Below are positions 43,848 through 53,017 of a stretch of DNA of 64,000 nt, piece by piece. The DNA comes from Lachnospiraceae bacterium Zagget2 (lineage in GTDB: Bacteria; Bacillota; Clostridia; Lachnospirales; Lachnospiraceae), in contig MSHD01000024.1 of assembly GCA_001941045.1 (NCBI GenBank), positions 80,898 through 144,897 on the forward strand, read 5' to 3'. A program made the position numbers and the translations under genes. The notes beneath the pieces were generated by a model. It was not told where the DNA came from. It saw only the letters and a list, made by a program, of their open reading frames with translations, and searched no databases. The first letter of the stretch is position 1, and every line of letters starts with the position of its first letter.

Positions 43848-43922
43848 AAGCCCCACGGGGGGATATTTTTACTATAAAAGCTCCGGGACTTTTATAATAA
43901 AAATATCCCCCGGGGTGGCTTC
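43848..43922. repeat. long imperfect palindrome (about 33-nt arms)
   Basis: Left arm ggggggatatttttactata (within 43853-43880) pairs with its near-perfect complement at 43889-43918, with an 8-nt centre ctccggga and flanks aagcc/ggctt. It lies 78 bp before the solute-binding-protein gene. Neither side has a T run after the stem, so it is not an ordinary terminator; it may be a REP/MITE-like element or an mRNA hairpin. Confidence 0.65.
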
Positions 43923-44000
43923 CACTTAGAATTTATGAATGTTAAAATACAGACATGCTTGAGCTTGCTGGATAAATTTCATTTTCGGAAGGGAGAAATA

Positions 44001-45589
44001 ATGAAAAATACAAAAAGGATGCTGGGGCTTCTGCTGAGCCTGCTGATGCTGGGAACACTTCTTACAGGCTGCGGTGGCAGCTCCGCAGACGATTCCGGAA
44101 CAGCAGAGAATTCTTCCGCGTCGGGGGAAAAGAGTATGGTGATCGCAACCGGCCAGAGCTGCACGACGCTCGACCCGGTGCAGAACTACGACGGCTGGTA
44201 TACGGTTCGCTTCGGTATCGGCCAGACGCTGACGAAGTTTGACGACGACTTTTCTGTGTCCGGCTGGCTGGTTGAGGACGACTATAGCTCGTCCGATGAC
44301 AACACGGTCTGGACCTTTACGGTCCGCGACGACGTGGTCTTTTCCAACGGCACGAAGCTGACGGCGGAGCTGGTGAAGGCTTCGATCGAGAATGTGTTTG
44401 AGAACGGCACCAGGGGACCGGAGTACTTTACCTATGAGTCCATCGAGGCCGACGGCCAGACGCTGACGATCACGACTGCGGAGGAGGAGCCGATCCTGCC
44501 GAACAAGCTGGCGGATCCGCTGTTTGTCATCATCGATACCTCCGTGGATATGACGAATATCGCGGATGAGGGACCGGTTGGCACGGGGCCGTTTGTGGTG
44601 GATACCTTTGATGTGACGACCAAGGAGATCACGGTTGCCCGCAATGAAAATTACTGGGCAGGAGAGGTCGCGATGGATCAGATCACCTTCCTGTACACGG
44701 AGGATCAGTCCACATTGACCATGAGTCTGCAGTCCGGCGATGTGGACGCGGTGTACAATCTCAGCATGACGGCGGTTGGCGATTTTGAGAATGACTCCAA
44801 TTATAATGTAATCCGCACCGCCAGCGGGCGTACGACCCATGGTTTCATGAATCAGAATGGTCTGCTCGGCGACGAGGTGCTTCGGCAGGCACTGCTGCGC
44901 TATATTGACCGGGATACCTACTGTGAGACCCTTCTGAACGGACAGTATGTGCCGGGCAAGACGCTGGTGACCTCGGCGTCCAACTATGGATACGAGAGCT
45001 GACCGATATCAACGCCTACGACCCGGAAAGCGCGGTGCAGCTTCTTGACGACGCGGGATATCTCGACATCGACGGGGACGGATACCGCGAGACGCCGGAC
45101 GGGGAAGAGATCGACCTGACTTTCATCTACTATACCGGACGTCCGGAGCAGCAGATTGTTGTGGAAGCGATGCAGGCGGAGTGCATGGAGCTTGGCATTA
45201 AAATCACGCCGCAGGTCTACGATTCTCAGACGGTCATGGACCTTCTGAAGAGCGGCGACTACGACCTCTGCTGCGTGAGCATCAACATCATGAATATCGG
45301 CGACCCTGAAAGCCATTTGACGACCTATTTCACCAGCGACGGCACCTACAATTCCTTTGGCTTCCGCAACGCGGAGTTTGACGCGATTGTGGAGGAGCTG
45401 AGCGCCACCTCAGACGCGGATGCGCGCGTGGAGCTTGTGAAGGAAGCGGAGCAGATCCTGATGGATGAGAGTGTGTGCATCTACTTCTGCTATCCGATCA
45501 TGAACTTTGTCACGACGAGTAATGTGAGCGGTATCACCAGCACCCCAGCGGATTATTACTGGGTGAGTGAGGAGACGGATATTCAGTAG
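44001..45589 (+). pseudogene. family 5 (oligopeptide/nickel-type) solute-binding lipoprotein, frameshifted
   Basis: The start is ATG 44001 (SD ggaaggga); lipobox LTGC with C24. The first frame ends at TGA 45000-45002 after SNYGYES. The rest continues in another frame from about 44996 (ELTDINAYDPESAVQLLDDA) to 45589; adding one base near 44995 would join them as a normal protein of about 529 aa. SBP_bac_5 features: LDPVQNYDGWYTVRFGIGQT, WTFTVRDDVVFSNGTKL, GTGPFVVDTF. No permease or ATPase genes follow, so even if intact it is an orphan binding protein. The break may be decay or a base-calling error. Confidence 0.82.
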
Positions 45590-45599
45590 AATTACCTCT

Positions 45600-46940
45600 T
45601 TACCATGTAGCATCAGCAAGGTACCGCCGGAGCAGAAAGCTACAAAAATAGGGAAAGGTGTAAATATTTTCCTCAAAACCAAGATTGCCGGATGTGAGTT
45701 TGATGCTCCGCTGAATGTCAGGGTAGCTGTCGCTCTTAATCAGACTGCGCAGTGACTTTGCGGTTCCGTTAGTGGCCTTTACTTCAACCGGAATAAGACT
45801 CTTTCTGGTACGGATGAAGAAATCCTCCTCCAGTGTGGAATTTTCCCGTTTATAGTAATAGAGGGAATAGCCGCATTTAGAGAGTGCCTCGGCTACAATA
45901 TTTTCATAGAGGGCGCCCTTATACACGCCAAGATTTTTGTTAGCTCGCAGATCGTCCTGCGCCTCGTCGTCCAGCATGGAGGTCAGAAGTCCGGAATCCC
46001 GCAGGTAAATCTTATATTTGGCCTCGTCATAGTTACCTCGCAGAGGCAGCTCCGGGAAATGGAGGCAGTGGCATGTCTGGATGACGCCGGCGCTTTCAAG
46101 CCATTCGATACAGCCGCGATAATCTTTAAAGCGGGCGCCTTTCGCAACCTTTGAAATCTGAAATTTTTTGTTTTCCTTTGCCAGCTGGACGGGCACCTGA
46201 TTGAAAATATTCAGAATTCTTGTCTGATCCATGCCGTCAGCATATTTGCGGATGTCCTCTTTATAGTCTTCGATCAGCTGGCGCTGCAGGGCAAGCGTGC
46301 CCTCAAAGGTACCGCGTTCTATATATTCCCGCACAACCGCCGGCATTCCGCCCAGTATGCAGTAATCGAGGAATAATTCCTGATAGATGTCCATCTCCAG
46401 CTTTGAAAAAGGCGTCAGTTCTTTCATGTGAGCGAGCATTTCCATGATAGTGGAATCCGTATACTTTTTTGCCCAGAGAAATTCTTCAAAATCCATGGAG
46501 TACAGCTCGTAGTCCGTCTTGTAGCCGACGCTGTTGCTCTCAATCCGCTGATACGAGATTCCCAGCATGGAGCCGCTGCAGATCACATCAAAGCGTCCAT
46601 CCAGTTTGAAGAATTTAAGAGAAGTCGCGATGTCGGGAAAGCTCTGCAGTTCGTCAAAGAAAATGAGAGTGGAACCGGCCTCAAAGCGTTTGGATGGATC
46701 AATTCGGGAAATATTTTTAATGATATTGTCGGTTCGATAACCGTCCTCGCATATCCCCTTGTATTTGGGTTCTTCAATAAAATTGATATAGACGATGTGA
46801 TCATAGTTTTCCCGGCCGAAGCGCAGGATGGACTCTGTTTTGCCAACCTGCCGCGGTCCTTTTACGATCAGCGGGCTGTGGCCCGGAGTATTTTTCCATT
46901 CTGTGAGATCATGGTCGATCTTTCTTTTCAGGTAAATCAT
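45600..46940 (-). CDS. AAA-family ATPase with DUF4143 domain
   Basis: The protein has 446 aa from ATG 46940 (aaggggg upstream). Walker A VKGPRQVGKTES, Walker B TLIFFDELQSF, sensor VICSGSMLG, then the DUF4143 part (about 230-400) and a C-terminal PD-(D/E)XK-like strand-helix EEDFFIRTRKSLIPVEVKA. These proteins are common, multi-copy and of unknown role in gut anaerobes. It is convergent with the broken binding-protein gene, 11 bp apart. Two 21-bp direct repeats cover its promoter. Confidence 0.88.
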   Translation of the reverse strand: MIYLKRKIDHDLTEWKNTPGHSPLIVKGPRQVGKTESILRFGRENYDHIVYINFIEEPKYKGICEDGYRTDNIIKNISRIDPSKRFEAGSTLIFFDELQSFPDIATSLKFFKLDGRFDVICSGSMLGISYQRIESNSVGYKTDYELYSMDFEEFLWAKKYTDSTIMEMLAHMKELTPFSKLEMDIYQELFLDYCILGGMPAVVREYIERGTFEGTLALQRQLIEDYKEDIRKYADGMDQTRILNIFNQVPVQLAKENKKFQISKVAKGARFKDYRGCIEWLESAGVIQTCHCLHFPELPLRGNYDEAKYKIYLRDSGLLTSMLDDEAQDDLRANKNLGVYKGALYENIVAEALSKCGYSLYYYKRENSTLEEDFFIRTRKSLIPVEVKATNGTAKSLRSLIKSDSYPDIQRSIKLTSGNLGFEENIYTFPYFCSFLLRRYLADATW

Positions 46941-46964
46941 GGATTGTATTCCCCCTTCGATATA

Positions 46965-47024
46965 AGGATACAAAAAAATGAGGGAGATTACAAGGGGATG
47001 TTGCAAAAAAATGAGGGAGATTAC
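46965..47024 (-). promoter_or_regulatory. DUF4143 ATPase promoter with two 21-bp direct repeats
   Basis: caaaaaaatgagggagatta plus c occurs at 46971-46991 and again at 47004-47024 (33-bp period). On the minus strand a promoter, -35 TTGTAA (46988-46993), 17 bp, -10 TATCCT (46965-46970), places the first copy across the spacer and -35. This looks like a tandem operator, possibly for autoregulation. Confidence 0.6.
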
Positions 47025-47100
47025 CGGAGAAATTTACAAAATCCATAATAACCGGTTCTGAGTTTTGCCCTGGCTTCGGCAGGAAGTCTTCATATGCAGA

Positions 47101-47130
47101 TTGACAAAGGGGGTAAAAAAAGGATACAGT
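47101..47130 (+). promoter_or_regulatory. promoter of the HipA-like gene
   Basis: -35 TTGACA (47101-47106), 18-bp spacer, -10 TACAGT (47125-47130), 27 bp before the start codon. Confidence 0.6.
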
Positions 47131-47156
47131 AGAAGACGGAAAGAGGGGAAGCCAAT

Positions 47157-48395
47157 ATGAAGTGTATTCTGATGCATAAGCATATTCCCGTGGCAGGGCT
47201 GGAGCTGGATGATGTCAGCAGCTTCATTCAGAAGATCGGCACGGTATATGCACCGGAGCATCTGCCTGTAGGAGTAGTCTATAAGAACGATATCGTTGAT
47301 CGACGTGCACTGAATGATTGGTGGACGGAGCGTTCCATCCCGGCCAGTCGTTCCGGAGCGCGGGAGGCACTGGAAAAGCTGGGGCTCGCCAACACCAGAA
47401 TGCTGCTGGTGCGCTGCTACGGTCTGAGTCTCTCGGACCAATACTGGATCAGACCCGCAGGCACAGAACTTCAGTGGGAAGATATCAACTTTTTCCAGAA
47501 TGACTTTTCTGATGATGTCGGAGATGTGCTGTTCGGTGCAGACCGGGACGCCAATCACCTGGATTTTTCCTCCCCGGATAACACCTCGGACGGCAACCTG
47601 AAAAAAAGGTGGAAAATCATTGACGGAAAGCGTTACCTGGTAAAAGGAGGCTCCAATCCTTTCCGGCAGCAGCCCTTCAACGAGGTAATTGCCACCGGCA
47701 TTATGGAGCGCCTGGGGATTGCCCATGTGCCATACCGCCTGATATGGAATGACGGAGCGCCCTATTCCGTGTGCGAGGATTTCGTGGACGCGAATACAGA
47801 ACTCATTTCGGCCTGGCGGATACTGGGTGTAAGGAAGAAAAATAACAGCAAATCCCTGTATCAGCATTTTGTGGACTGCTGTAATGTCCTTGGCATCCAT
47901 GGTGCAGTGCCGTTTCTGGATCGCATGATCACCCTGGACTATATCCTTGCCAATGAGGATCGTCATTTTAACAACTTCGGTGCGCTGCGAAATGCCGAAA
48001 CTCTGGAATGGATCGGCATGGCGCCAGTCTACGACAGCGGTTCCTCTCTGGGTTACGACAAGGTACCTGCACAGCTGCGCTCAGAAAAGGATGTAGTCTG
48101 TAAGCCCTTCAAGAATCACCATGCCGGGCAGCTGAAGCTGGTGACCTCTTTTGACTGGCTGGATCTTTCCAGACTGTCGGATGTGGGAGAACTCATAACG
48201 GAGGTGCTGTCTGACGAGAATGCAGCAGACTATATTGACCAGCGGCGCATTATGGCCATCCGTGACTCTGTGCAGCGCAGGATCCGAAATCTTGCCGAAT
48301 TCGCCCAGTCCTTCCGGAGTCAGGGGGAACTCACCACGGCAGACGATGTGAAAGAAAACATCGCGGCGGATTACGGCTCGAAGATGACCCTGTAA
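47157..48395 (+). CDS. HipA-like kinase-domain protein
   Basis: The protein has 412 aa. Residues 150-330 show the HipA/PI3-4-kinase-like core: RYLVKGG with K163, NEVIATGIMERLGI, catalytic loop LANEDRHFNNFG (N266-x-D268 ... N272) and metal-binding VYDSGSSL (D293). The N-terminal 140 residues (SIPASRSGAREALEKLGL, PAGTELQWEDINFF) are unlike HipA's N-domain and seem specific to a Firmicutes subfamily. HipA kinases phosphorylate proteins such as GltX to slow growth. No HipB-like antitoxin gene is adjacent. SD agaggggaa precedes the ATG. Confidence 0.78.
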   Translation: MKCILMHKHIPVAGLELDDVSSFIQKIGTVYAPEHLPVGVVYKNDIVDRRALNDWWTERSIPASRSGAREALEKLGLANTRMLLVRCYGLSLSDQYWIRPAGTELQWEDINFFQNDFSDDVGDVLFGADRDANHLDFSSPDNTSDGNLKKRWKIIDGKRYLVKGGSNPFRQQPFNEVIATGIMERLGIAHVPYRLIWNDGAPYSVCEDFVDANTELISAWRILGVRKKNNSKSLYQHFVDCCNVLGIHGAVPFLDRMITLDYILANEDRHFNNFGALRNAETLEWIGMAPVYDSGSSLGYDKVPAQLRSEKDVVCKPFKNHHAGQLKLVTSFDWLDLSRLSDVGELITEVLSDENAADYIDQRRIMAIRDSVQRRIRNLAEFAQSFRSQGELTTADDVKENIAADYGSKMTL

Positions 48396-48529
48396 TCAAT
48401 CAAAAGCAATCTGTATAGAAATACTGGAGGCAGTGATTTACACGACGGCGGGATGTCAGGAAGTCCAGAATTACTGCTTCATTCCTTTTCTGATAATCTG
48501 TAAGTTATCATTCCATAAATATTCTATAA

Positions 48530-48558
48530 TTGAGTTTTCCAAAAGAAAATTTTACAAT
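48530..48558 (+). promoter_or_regulatory. promoter of ptb-buk
   Basis: -35 TTGAGT (48530-48535), 17-bp spacer, -10 TACAAT (48553-48558), 38 bp before the ptb start. The remaining upstream AT-rich space (48396-48529) holds nothing else I can name. Confidence 0.65.
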
Positions 48559-48596
48559 GAAACTGAAGATTTATACGGTTTTAAGAAGGTGAATCG

Positions 48597-49520
48597 ATGT
48601 TTCAGACTCTTGATGAAGTTTTAGACGCAACCCGGCAGAGGGAAGCGTGTACGATGGCGGTTGCGGCGGCGCAGGACGCAGACGTGCTGAAAGCGGTGTG
48701 CGCGGCGCGGGACGCGGGACTCATCCGCCCGCTCCTTCTGGGCGAAAAAAATGCTATCCGGAAAGCTGCGGAGGCAGCTAATATGACAGTATGTGAAGAG
48801 GATATTCTCGATGCGCCGGATAAAAAGGAAGCCTGTCGGCGTGCGGCGCTGCTGGCGCGGGACGGGAAGGCAGATCTGATCATGAAGGGCAACATTGATA
48901 CCGCCTCCGTTATGAAGGCGGTGCTGAACAGGGAGATGAATCTCAGAAAAAATTCTCTGATCAGTCATGTGGCGGTGATGGAAGCGCCGGGTTATGACAG
49001 GCTGTTTTATCTGACAGATTCTTCGATCAATATCGCACCGACGCTGGAGCAGAAGGCGGCTATCCTGCAGAATGCGGTCGAGGTGGCGCACGCTCTTGGA
49101 AATGAGGAACCGAAGGCAGCTGTTCTCTGCGCACTGGAGACGGTCAATCCGAAGATGAAAAGCACAGTGGACGCGCATGAGCTGAAGCTGATGAATCAGC
49201 GGGGAGAGCTGACGGGCTGCCTGGTGGACGGACCGCTTGCACTCGACGAGTCGATCTCGGAAGAGGCGGCGAGACATAAAAAGATCGAAGGGCCGGTGGC
49301 AGGGCATGCGGAGATTCTGCTTGTACCGGACGTCGAGTGTGGAAACGCGCTCAACAAGGCGATGACATACTTTGGCCACGCGCAGAAGGCGGGTATTGTG
49401 ATGGGGGCAAGGATTCCCGTTGTGCTTACTTCGCGTAATGCATTGCCGCGATCGAAATTGTATTCCATCGCGCTGGCGGTGCTGATTGCTGACAGGCAGA
49501 GGAGGATGGATCATGCGTGA
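48597..49520 (+). CDS. ptb: phosphate butyryltransferase
   Basis: The protein has 307 aa, the family length. LIMKGNIDTASVMKAVLNRE, SHVAVMEAPGYDRLFYLTD and GPLALDESIS are Ptb landmarks. It converts butyryl-CoA (or a related branched or short acyl-CoA) and phosphate to acyl phosphate and CoA. The gene overlaps buk by 8 bp. Because two kinases and a Pta follow in the same block, its natural acyl group may be something other than butyrate. Confidence 0.92.
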   Translation: MFQTLDEVLDATRQREACTMAVAAAQDADVLKAVCAARDAGLIRPLLLGEKNAIRKAAEAANMTVCEEDILDAPDKKEACRRAALLARDGKADLIMKGNIDTASVMKAVLNREMNLRKNSLISHVAVMEAPGYDRLFYLTDSSINIAPTLEQKAAILQNAVEVAHALGNEEPKAAVLCALETVNPKMKSTVDAHELKLMNQRGELTGCLVDGPLALDESISEEAARHKKIEGPVAGHAEILLVPDVECGNALNKAMTYFGHAQKAGIVMGARIPVVLTSRNALPRSKLYSIALAVLIADRQRRMDHA

Positions 49521-50598
49521 CAGTTTTCAGATTATCACGATCAATCCGGGTTCCACCTCTACGAAGGTTGCTGTATTTGATGATGAAAAGATGCGTTTTT
49601 CTGTGAACATTGTGCATTCTGCGCAGGAGCTTGGCCGTTTTCCGGAGATTGTGGATCAGCTTGCCTATCGCAGGGAGACTATTCTGAATGCGTTGAATGA
49701 AAAAGAAGTCAAGATGGAGCGGACGTCAGCTTTCTCCGGTAGATGCACCGGGCTGCTGCCGATGGAAGGCGGCGTCTATGAAGTGAACGATCTGATGTAT
49801 CTGCATGGCAGTATGGGGATCGGGAGTCGGCACCCGGGAAACCTCGGGCCGATGCTTGTGCGCGATTTCGCACGGCAATACGGCGGAAGGAGTTTCGTGG
49901 TGAACCCGAGTTCTGTGGATGAATTCCGCCCGGAGGCGCGCCTGACCGGTCTAAAGGAGATCGTGCGCGTCAGCCGCGGCCATCCGTTGAACCAGAAGGA
50001 GGTGGCGCGCCGCTATGCCGCACAGATCGGAAAACACTACGAGGAAATCAATGTGGTCGTCGTCCATATGGGAGGCGGCATCTCCGTGACCGCGCATGAG
50101 AGGGGCAGGATGGTGGATACGGTAGACTCGACCAGAGGCGAGGGGCGTATGGCGCCGACGCGGACGGGCAATCTCCCGGCAGCCTCGCTGGTGGAGCTCT
50201 GCTTCTCGGGAAAATATACGAAAGATGAATTGCTGGACAAGATCATGAAGACCGGCGGCTGGACCGATCTGCTGGGAACGGCGGACGCTATCGAGGTAGA
50301 GCGGCGGATCACAGAGGGAGACGAATACGCGAAGCTGGTCTATGAGACGACGGCCTACCAGATCACGAAGGATATCGGAGCCTGCGCCGCGGCACTGTCC
50401 GGAAAGGTGGACGCAGTACTGCTGACCGGCGGTCTCGCGCATGCGCAGCGTCTGGTGGAGCTTATCACGGAGCGAGTATCCTTCCTTGCTCCGGTGCACG
50501 TCTTTCCGGGAGAGTATGAGATGGGAGGACTCGCGATGGGCGCGCTGCGTGTATTAAGGGGAGAAGAGAAACCAAAGGATTATAAAGGAATTGCATAA
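49513..50598 (+). CDS. buk: butyrate kinase (first copy)
   Basis: The protein has 361 aa from ATG 49513 (SD aggaggatg; the frame upstream lies inside ptb). The ASKHA-fold phosphate loop ITINPGSTSTKVAVF, the second loop VVHMGGGISVTAHERGR, GRMAPTRTGNLPA and the adenosine site LTGGLAHAQ mark butyrate kinase. It makes ATP from acyl phosphate. A second buk lies at 53018-54124. An inverted repeat follows the stop. Confidence 0.93.
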   Translation: MRDSFQIITINPGSTSTKVAVFDDEKMRFSVNIVHSAQELGRFPEIVDQLAYRRETILNALNEKEVKMERTSAFSGRCTGLLPMEGGVYEVNDLMYLHGSMGIGSRHPGNLGPMLVRDFARQYGGRSFVVNPSSVDEFRPEARLTGLKEIVRVSRGHPLNQKEVARRYAAQIGKHYEEINVVVVHMGGGISVTAHERGRMVDTVDSTRGEGRMAPTRTGNLPAASLVELCFSGKYTKDELLDKIMKTGGWTDLLGTADAIEVERRITEGDEYAKLVYETTAYQITKDIGACAAALSGKVDAVLLTGGLAHAQRLVELITERVSFLAPVHVFPGEYEMGGLAMGALRVLRGEEKPKDYKGIA

Positions 50599-50612
50599 AC
50601 GGGATTTTGTTG

Positions 50613-50642
50613 TCGCCGGTCGTGATCGACCGGCGATATTTC
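50613..50642 (+). terminator. hairpin after buk
   Basis: A perfect 10-bp stem tcgccggtcg/cgaccggcga (50613-50622 with 50627-50636), loop tgat, is followed by tatttctc, a short T-rich tail. It separates ptb-buk from the pta promoter region. Confidence 0.7.
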
Positions 50643-50677
50643 TCTGAAATAAACAGAATTTGCCGATGTGTCCAAAA

Positions 50678-50730
50678 TGAACATATTCCACGAAGCTGTC
50701 ATGTATTCCGCAAAAATGTCTCGTTAAAAT
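50678..50730 (+). promoter_or_regulatory. putative activator-dependent promoter of pta, motif pair
   Basis: TGAACA (50678-50683) and TCGTTAAAAT (50721-50730, TAAAAT as -10) are 43 bp apart start to start. The same two motifs with the same 43-bp offset precede the thiolase gene (56676, 56719). No good -35 exists at either site, suggesting a shared activator. Confidence 0.5.
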
Positions 50731-50765
50731 AGACAAAAAATAGCAGCGGAAAAGGAGAGGAAACT

Positions 50766-51779
50766 ATGGATATGATGGAGAGAATCTTTGAGCGCGCGGC
50801 GGGCTGCCCGCAGCGTGTAGCGTTCCCGGAGGCGACGGAGGAGAAGATCCTGCTGGCGGCAAAGGAGTGTGTGGAGAAGAAGCTGATCGTTCCGATTCTG
50901 GTAGGGGATCCGGCAGCAGTTCGGGCCGCTGCGGCGCAGTACGGCGTCGACCTGGCTGGTATGGAGCTCTTTGACAGCACGGATGAGGTGGCAGTGGAGG
51001 AGCTGGTCGTCGCCTATCATCAGATGAACGACATGCTGTCCGAGAAGACGCTGAAGAGGCGCGCGCAGCGCGACTGCATGTACACGGCGCTCTATCTTTT
51101 GGCGCTTGGAAAGGTGGATGCCATGTTCTCCGGCCTCGTGCACACGACGGGAGATGTGATCGCGGCGGGCTCCCTGATCGTCGGTCTGAAGGACGGCGTC
51201 GTCACGCCGTCGTCGATCGGCATCTTCAAGATCCCGGGCTACGAGGGGAGCGAGGGTGATCTGCTTGCCTTCGGCGATTCGGCGGTCTGCGTCAATCCGG
51301 AGCCGGAGGAGCTGGCGTCGGTCGCGGTCTCGGCCTGCGAGACGGTGCAGAGCCTGCTTGGCTGGGAGCCACGCTGCGCGTTCCTTTCTTATTCTACCGA
51401 CGGCTCTGCGGAGAGTTCGCTCGTGGACAAGGTGCGCGAGGCGCTGAAGATTGCGCAGGAGAAGCGGCCGGATCTCAAGATCGACGGCGAGTTTCAGCTG
51501 GACGCGGCGATCAATCCGAAGGTTGCCGCAAAGAAGGTAGGCAGAGCGAGCGAGGTCGCCGGAAAGGCGAATATCATCATCTGGCCGGATATCAACGTGG
51601 GCAATATCGGCGTCAAGCTGGTGCAGAATTTTGCGGGTGCGGACGCCTATGGCCCGCTGCTGCAGGGATTTAAAAAGGTAGTCTGCGACTGCTCGCGCAG
51701 CGCGCCGGTATCGGAGCTGGTCGGCAATATTGCCATGGCGGCGGTTCGCGCGCAGAGTGAGGGGACGGCAAACGCATGA
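50766..51779 (+). CDS. pta: phosphate acetyltransferase
   Basis: The protein has 337 aa, the short Firmicutes form. It contains MFSGLVHTTGDVIAAGSLIV, FLSYSTDGSAESSLVDKV, LKIDGEFQLDAAINPKVAAK and INVGNIGVKLVQNFAGADAY, all Pta motifs. It interconverts acetyl-CoA and acetyl phosphate. No acetate kinase gene is next to it; a butyrate kinase follows two genes later. SD ggagagg. Its stop overlaps the transporter start (ATGA), so import and acyl-phosphate chemistry are coupled. Confidence 0.94.
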   Translation: MDMMERIFERAAGCPQRVAFPEATEEKILLAAKECVEKKLIVPILVGDPAAVRAAAAQYGVDLAGMELFDSTDEVAVEELVVAYHQMNDMLSEKTLKRRAQRDCMYTALYLLALGKVDAMFSGLVHTTGDVIAAGSLIVGLKDGVVTPSSIGIFKIPGYEGSEGDLLAFGDSAVCVNPEPEELASVAVSACETVQSLLGWEPRCAFLSYSTDGSAESSLVDKVREALKIAQEKRPDLKIDGEFQLDAAINPKVAAKKVGRASEVAGKANIIIWPDINVGNIGVKLVQNFAGADAYGPLLQGFKKVVCDCSRSAPVSELVGNIAMAAVRAQSEGTANA

Positions 51780-53011
51780 GCATTATGAAGAAAAGATGGG
51801 TCGTCTTTGCGGCGAGCTGTCTCATCAATCTGTGCCTTGGCTCCATTTATGCCTGGAGCGTGCTGGCGGGCGGGATGGCGGAATACCTGAGCGCTTATAC
51901 GGGAAATACCGTCACGACGGGAGATCTGGCGATCGTGTACACCGTCGCAAACTCTGTTGGGCCGATCACGATGATTTCCGGTGGCTTTTTCAACGATAAG
52001 TTTGGTCCGAAGAAAGTTATCCTGACAGGTGGACTGCTGTTTGGCGCGGGAATGATTTTGTCAGGTTTCGCGTACAGCGTCGGAAATCTCATACTGACCT
52101 ACGGTATCGTCTCCGGACTGGGCCTCGGGATGGCTTATGGGACAACGGTCAGCACCTGCATGAAGTTCTTCCCGGATAAGAGAGGAATTATCGGCGGCAT
52201 CACGACGGCGATCTACGGTCTGGGCTCTGTCGTACTGCCTCCGGTCGTAACGGCGATTCTGCAGGTCTCTGACGGGGCGCAGGCCTTTAAGATCATCGGG
52301 GCGGCCTTCCTGTTGATTGTATGCGGGGCTTCCTTCTTCATGGAGCAGTGTCCGGCTGACTTCGTGCCGGAGGGATATCAGCAGCAGGCAGGCGCGTCGT
52401 CCCCCGCGGCGACAAATAAGAGCTGGAAGGAGATGCTGTGTTCCCCGGAATTTTATGTGATGCTTCCGCTTTTCACCTGCGGAGCTTTCAGCGGCATGAT
52501 GATTATTTCGCAGGCCTCCGCGGTCGCGATGAATCAGATCGGGATGAGCGCCGCGATGGCGAGCGCGGCGGTGTCCGTCCTGGCTCTGTTCAACGCTTCC
52601 GGCAGAATCATTGCAGGCACACTCTCGGACAGAATCGGCAGGGTCAATACGCTGACGATCGCGGCGGGACTTTCCGTCTGCGGGCTTCTGTCCCTCTTTA
52701 TGGCTGGAGAGGGAGAATATGTGTCGTTTTATCTGGGGCTGGCCATCGTGGGACTGTGCTTCGGCGCGTTTATGGGGATTTACCCCGGTTTCACGGCGGA
52801 CTGCTTCGGAACGAAGAACAACAGCGTCAACTACGGCATTATGTTCATCGGCGTCGCCCTGGCGGGCTACTTTGGGCCGACCGTGATGCGAAGCATCTAC
52901 AGTGCGGACGGCTCCTATGGGAGAGCCTTCCTGATTGCCGGGATCTTCGGCCTGGCCGGACTGATTCTGACCTTTGCCTATCGCCTGATTACGAAGTCTA
53001 AGAAAGGATAA
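51776..53011 (+). CDS. MFS transporter, OFA (oxalate/formate antiporter) family
   Basis: The protein has 411 aa and 12 membrane helices. N-terminal WVVFAASCLINLCLGSIYAW, helix 2-3 loop GGFFNDKFGPKKVILTGG, and SGLGLGMAYGTTVSTCMKFF are OFA features; the C-half repeats GRIIAGTLSDRIGR. OFA members exchange or import small carboxylates. Overlap with pta (ATGA) and a 6-bp gap to buk2 suggest it imports the pathway acid or exports an acid end product. No OxlT-type key Arg assignment was attempted. Confidence 0.87.
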   Translation: MSIMKKRWVVFAASCLINLCLGSIYAWSVLAGGMAEYLSAYTGNTVTTGDLAIVYTVANSVGPITMISGGFFNDKFGPKKVILTGGLLFGAGMILSGFAYSVGNLILTYGIVSGLGLGMAYGTTVSTCMKFFPDKRGIIGGITTAIYGLGSVVLPPVVTAILQVSDGAQAFKIIGAAFLLIVCGASFFMEQCPADFVPEGYQQQAGASSPAATNKSWKEMLCSPEFYVMLPLFTCGAFSGMMIISQASAVAMNQIGMSAAMASAAVSVLALFNASGRIIAGTLSDRIGRVNTLTIAAGLSVCGLLSLFMAGEGEYVSFYLGLAIVGLCFGAFMGIYPGFTADCFGTKNNSVNYGIMFIGVALAGYFGPTVMRSIYSADGSYGRAFLIAGIFGLAGLILTFAYRLITKSKKG

Positions 53012-53017
53012 GAAACG

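Noticed and set aside
46428-47048. 206-aa plus-strand frame ending in repeated KNEGDY peptides
   Set aside because: It lies antisense to the DUF4143 ATPase and runs into its promoter repeats; the repeat peptides are translations of the 21-bp DNA repeat.
48433-48624. 63-aa frame before ptb
   Set aside because: No SD, AT-rich intergenic origin, contains the ptb promoter and overlaps the ptb start.
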